A stretch of 10,127 nt of DNA from Ectocarpus siliculosus (Eukaryota; Sar; Phaeophyceae; Ectocarpales; Ectocarpaceae), in NCBI GenBank assembly GCA_000310025.1, contig FN648687.1:64001-74127 (forward strand). Reading direction: 5' to 3'. Made by a program: the position numbers and the translations under genes. A model generated the notes under the pieces. It had not been told where the DNA came from, did not search any database, and saw only the letters and a list, made by a program, of their open reading frames with translations. Shown piece by piece: positions 7,456 to 10,127 of the stretch (position 1 is the stretch's first letter; the number at the start of each line of letters is the position of its first letter).

Positions 7456-7945
7456 CTGCAGTGGCGATTGAGCAAAGAAGGGAAGGAACAATACGGTAAG
7501 GTTGATTTTCAAATAACGCTGTGGCGAAAGGCAAGGCGGAGGGATGGGACCCGGATGGCACGATGCACACGAAGCAGATTATGTGCGGATCGTTTGGTGG
7601 GAGAGAAAAAAAGGGTAAGGTAAGAGATGCGGTATGTAGGCCCGCCACACATCCAGAAACCGAAATACGTGAAGTGGGAAAAATAGAACACCCTGTCGCT
7701 ATTTTTGCAGGCAGGCTTCTTCAACGACTTGAGGATCACTTGGCTGTATGTGGACCTACGAGACTCCAATCGACACCCAAGGACCGGTAGGAGTGTGTGG
7801 AAAATGTCCATACCGCACCAGTCGTCACTCCCACCACTCCAACTTATTGCAGTACAACAGTGGTACGATTCGGAGGATGTTCCGAGGAGTCCTGCACTTC
7901 GCGCGGCAACCACAAAATGGCAAGAACGTGGAGAAATGAACTCAC
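7456..7945 (-). other. Intron before the terminal exon of the acidic-tailed gene
   Basis: 490 nt, donor GTGAGT, acceptor CACTGCAG, phase 0. It contains, on the opposite strand, copy B of the dispersed coding-like repeat. Confidence 0.55.
7682..7809 (+). repeat. Dispersed coding-like repeat, copy B
   Basis: Counterpart of 4687-4823 in the opposite orientation. It has an acceptor-like TTTTTGCAGGCAG near 7697-7714, then a frame reading WLYVDLRDSN ... TGRSVWKM. It differs from copy A mostly at third codon positions and by a 5-nt length difference just after the acceptor-like site. Unlike copy A, the frame continues past the WKM motif to a TAG/TGA-type stop near 7959. It sits antisense within an intron of the acidic-tailed gene. 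Family unknown. Confidence 0.6.
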
Positions 7946-8362
7946 CGGAGTACCGATAGACATCGCAGAAGTAATGAGAACGCCGTCGGGGGGGTGCGGT
8001 CCAACGTCCTCCGCGCCGTGGACAGGAACGACGGTAAACAACGTGGGCACCACGTCATAATCGTGGTGGGTGTGGGGGTTGAGCCTGCTGTTGCAAGTGA
8101 AGGGCACGCCCAACCCAAGGTTGCATGTCGAATTACACGGCGGAGTGCCGTACCCGCATTTCATGCGGATGACAGGGCCTGTGTTTGTGAACCTCAGTAG
8201 TACCGGGTAAATGCCCGCGAGTGCCTGTTGGGTGGAAACGACGTTGAAGGATAAGACCTTGTTCCCGGTAAGGACGGATTTATAAATAGTGGTCGGCGGA
8301 AGGTTCGGGCCGGAGTTGGTCGGGGCGAGGGCCGCCAAGAGCTGGTCCCTGCGGTCGTTGTT
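7946..8362 (-). CDS. Unknown acidic-tailed protein, internal exon with Cys cluster
   Basis: 417 nt, exactly 139 codons, between acceptor GTGCCTCTTGCAG and donor CCG|GTGAGT, phase 0 at both ends, matching the next exon after a 490-nt intron. It begins NNDRRDQLLAALAPTNSG, has a beta-rich-looking middle (NVVSTQQALAGIYPVLLRF), then a cysteine group at exon residues 69, 76, 80 and 90 (MKCGYGTPPCNSTCNLGLG) and an HTHHDYD stretch. It ends SAMSIGTP. Four cysteines with nearby histidines could bind metal or form disulphides. No family recognised. The frame stays open upstream through the pyrimidine-rich intron, including a 90-bp duplication, but that part is Pro/Ser/Leu-rich and reads like intron. Confidence 0.62.
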
Positions 8363-8370
8363 CTGCAAGA

Positions 8371-8550
8371 GGCACATTGGAGATGGGGCAGTTGTACGGT
8401 CGGAAGGGGAAGGAGGGATAACGTTGGCATGTGTTAGTGGGAGAAAGGATGGGTACGAGAGGCACGTAGGAGATGGGGCAGTTGTACGGTCGGAAGGGGA
8501 AGGAGGGAAAACGTTGGCATGTGTGAGCGGGAGAAAGGATAGGTACGCTG
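8371..8550. repeat. 90-bp tandem duplication, two units
   Basis: GGCAC at 8371 and 8461 start two copies that agree at all but about six of the first 85 bases, sharing GAGATGGGGCAGTTGTACGG and what follows. It is in frame (30 codons) with the open minus-strand frame, but the encoded text is Pro/Ser/Thr-rich and pyrimidine-driven. The copy next to the exon provides the splice acceptor CTCTTGCAG; the other copy has CTCTCGTAC at that place. Confidence 0.9.
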
Positions 8551-8825
8551 TAAGCATGTACGGCGTCCGCGTGTATGGAGATGAGGAGGTCAAGGCGGGT
8601 ATGAACGCAGGTGATGGTATATTGGACGTTGGCGGACAGGATGAGAGTCGAAGGGGGTGGATAAACGAACCATTCAAAGGTCGAGGACAGGGCATATATG
8701 AAAACGGGAGGAGATACAGGTGGGGCGGTTGGGCGGATGGAAATTTGATGAATAGCAAAGGTAAATGGGCGAGTTGTGGAGTGGAGCAAGTACGCCGGCC
8801 AGTATGGGACATGTGCGGGTGATCA

Positions 8826-9200
8826 TAATTGAAAAGAGTTGTGTGTGGAGGTTCGGCCGTGAGAAACGGTGCATGGAAGCGGAATGTTCGGCCCGTTGGG
8901 AAGGATGGCGTAGGTATGTTTGGGTGTGAACGTTTGCCAAGATGATTGGCCGAGGAGCGGTGATGGTGTGGACCGAATGTACCGCCGACGCCGTTTGAAA
9001 GTCACACGTTGTTCCGATTTTGTTTGGTGCTTCAACGCTGGGGGTTTGTTGAAGGCGTCTGGGGACAGCATGGTACGATCCCCGAGGTAAATGGAGGCGT
9101 GCCATGCGTTGAAATATGCACCTTGACAAGCACAATAACTGCATCTGAAGAACGGCCGGCAAGAGTCGTGGAAGTTCAGGAATTTGTCCCCATGCTTATT
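8826..9200 (-). other. Possible Cys-rich exon, unresolved
   Basis: 125 codons open between a TGA at 9201-9203 and a TGA at 8823-8825. The first part reads like protein rather than intron (GDKFLNFHDSCRPFFRCSYC, then ACQGAYFNAWHASIYLGD), with four closely spaced Cys. A donor-like AAG|GTGCAT lies directly after the Cys group, but it gives phase 1, which does not match the phase-0 exon at 8362, and the acceptor side is weak. It could be an alternative exon, part of another gene or chance. Confidence 0.22.
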
Positions 9201-9779
9201 TCACTCAGTAGTTTACGTCGATCAAACATGAAACGGTTGATGCATTAAAAAATATGAACGGCCGGTCGACGGTGGTACGCTATGAAATTCGGCTCCCCTT
9301 TGCGGTATTCCAGGAGTGCACATCAATACTACTACTTTCTGAACAAGAAATCGCGGATGATGGCTTTCATCTCCGCTCGCCCCTCAAAGTGCGTTCCACG
9401 CGAGGTTCGTAAGTGAACGAATTCACAACTACCTCTCGGGAGAGAGTGGTACAGAACGGGCCGGCATTCAGGAAATGCAAGGACGGGTCAGGTTCAATCT
9501 CTGATTTCGGCCGAGTCCCCCCTTTTTTGCCATAATATGTAAAGAATGGTTTTTACTTCTTTTCTGGGGACCCGTGGAGTATAAATGGTACCCCCCACCA
9601 TAAATTTCATCAATTGGGCACGACGTCCCCGGAAAATGTTGTGTATACGACAACGCGGAGAGTTTCCTTGACCGGAGTGCCTTCAAAGCGGAGTTGGCTG
9701 TAATCGAAGCATGTAGGGCGAACGCACTATGGACAGGATTGTATCTGCGAAAGGACGGAAAAGAAGGCAAGAAGCTTAC

Positions 9780-9878
9780 CGGTTTTTTGGAGGGCTTCTT
9801 CTTGCTGTTGCTGCCTTTGGTGGCTGTAGCACGTGAACCACCCGCTGGGGAAGTCGTGTTGGGGCGATCGAAACGCAC
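9780..9878 (-). CDS. Probable upstream exon of the acidic-tailed gene
   Basis: 99 nt, 33 codons, flanked by a strong acceptor (CGACTTAACCTCAG) and a strong donor CCG|GTAAGC. In the chosen frame both ends are phase 0, as in the two downstream exons, so it could splice directly to 8362. The peptide starts VRFDRPNTTSPAGG and ends in a basic Ser/Lys run (SNSKKKPSKKP). The other two frames are also open across this short stretch, so the frame is not certain. Earlier exons, including the start codon, would lie beyond 9878 or outside the window. Confidence 0.45.
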
Positions 9879-10127
9879 CTGAGGTTAAGTCGAGAGACGG
9901 GGGCAAACAAAAGTTGACAGTAAAGGAGGGGACATGTTTCGAATTGCCGTGACGAGCACCGTGCACCGTGCGCATACGATACCCACTCGGTGGGTGTGAG
10001 GTGATGCGGTCGGGTGGACGGGTAGATTAGAAGAAGGCAGAGTGAGTAGAGTACAAAGGTTAATATTTTGCAGGGTCTGAACACATGTCGTGTTGGGACT
10101 AACAACGAATATGTGATAATAATGTGG
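9879..10127. other. Right end of window, no gene supported
   Basis: C/T-rich on the minus strand and probably intron or upstream region of the acidic-tailed gene. Nothing else recognised. Confidence 0.4.

Larger units (their letters stand above)
8363..9779 (-). other. Long pyrimidine-rich intron of the acidic-tailed gene (proposed)
   Basis: If the 9780-9878 exon joins the exon starting at 8362, this 1,417-nt stretch is an intron. It is C/T-rich on the sense strand and contains a 90-bp tandem duplication and an unresolved Cys-rich open frame. The part from 9201 to 9779 shows no feature I can support apart from alternative acceptor-like sites. Confidence 0.4.

Noticed and set aside
6603-7475. 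Long minus-strand open frame in a second frame over the acidic-tail exon
   Set aside because: It overlaps the better-supported frame. Its composition is Thr/Ser-rich from the same triplet repeat, and it runs on into non-coding sequence.
6877-7623. Long plus-strand open frame, Val/Ala-rich
   Set aside because: It is the antisense of the GAC/GAT-rich acidic tail and neighbouring exon; the Val runs come from GTC triplets. No splice or start evidence of its own.
6979-8362. Large DNA virus insertion (acidic-tailed and Cys-rich proteins)
   Set aside because: No viral hallmark gene is seen and the exons are spliced. The acidic tail alone is not evidence.
8289-8822. Plus-strand frame of 177 codons
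   Set aside because: Gly/Arg/Glu-rich text caused by the purine-rich strand and the 90-bp duplication; it lies antisense to the proposed intron and exon.
9488-9504. tRNA T-arm-like hairpin (TCAGG-TTCAATC-TCTGA)
   Set aside because: The T-loop fits well, but no acceptor stem partner, D-arm or A-box is present at the right distance. At most a decayed tRNA-derived SINE.
9745-9779. 35-nt intron between GTAAGC and TTTCGCAG
   Set aside because: Very short for an intron, and splicing it out leads to an immediate stop (IQSCP then TAG). A longer intron fits the phases better.

Overview
This is eukaryotic nuclear DNA. It has spliced coding exons with GT..AG introns, several families of tandem repeats, low gene density and a Helitron rolling-circle transposon. 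The base composition, the long introns that are pyrimidine-rich on the sense strand, and the acidic Asp/Ser low-complexity protein tail would fit a marine protist or alga (for example a stramenopile such as a brown alga) or an invertebrate. I cannot fix the species from the sequence. No bacterial, CRISPR, rRNA or convincing tRNA feature is visible. All supported coding lies on the minus strand.

Left part (1-1914): the Rep-helicase gene of a Helitron, read right to left and cut by the left window edge. It has lost the HUH nuclease domain through an apparent in-frame deletion. It has two mutually cancelling frame changes between the Rep part and the PIF1-like helicase, whose Walker A motif is clear. 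Just behind it (2030-3245, same strand) is a neat three-exon gene with matching splice phases. It predicts a 237-residue protein with a zinc-ribbon-like cysteine cluster and no family I can name. Its short distance to the transposase raises the possibility that it is Helitron cargo.

Middle (3334-6978): mostly non-coding repeats. In order these are a ~104-bp tandem array whose units carry a GAACGTTC palindrome; a TATA-like site with a CAG/CAA-rich stretch; a 188-bp tandem duplication; one copy of a coding-like dispersed repeat; a GC-rich hairpin followed by CTAG that looks like a Helitron 3' terminus; and a ~412-bp tandem array of about four diverged units.

Right part (6979-9878): the last exons of a second minus-strand gene. 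Three exons, all phase 0, end in an Asp/Ser-rich tail with a basic nuclear-localisation-like motif. The largest right-hand intron contains a 90-bp tandem duplication directly at a splice acceptor. The intron before the last exon holds, in the opposite orientation, a second copy of the dispersed coding-like repeat. A possible cysteine-rich exon at 8826-9200 remains unresolved. I see no viral gene and no complete known metabolic pathway; the two spliced genes are of unknown function.
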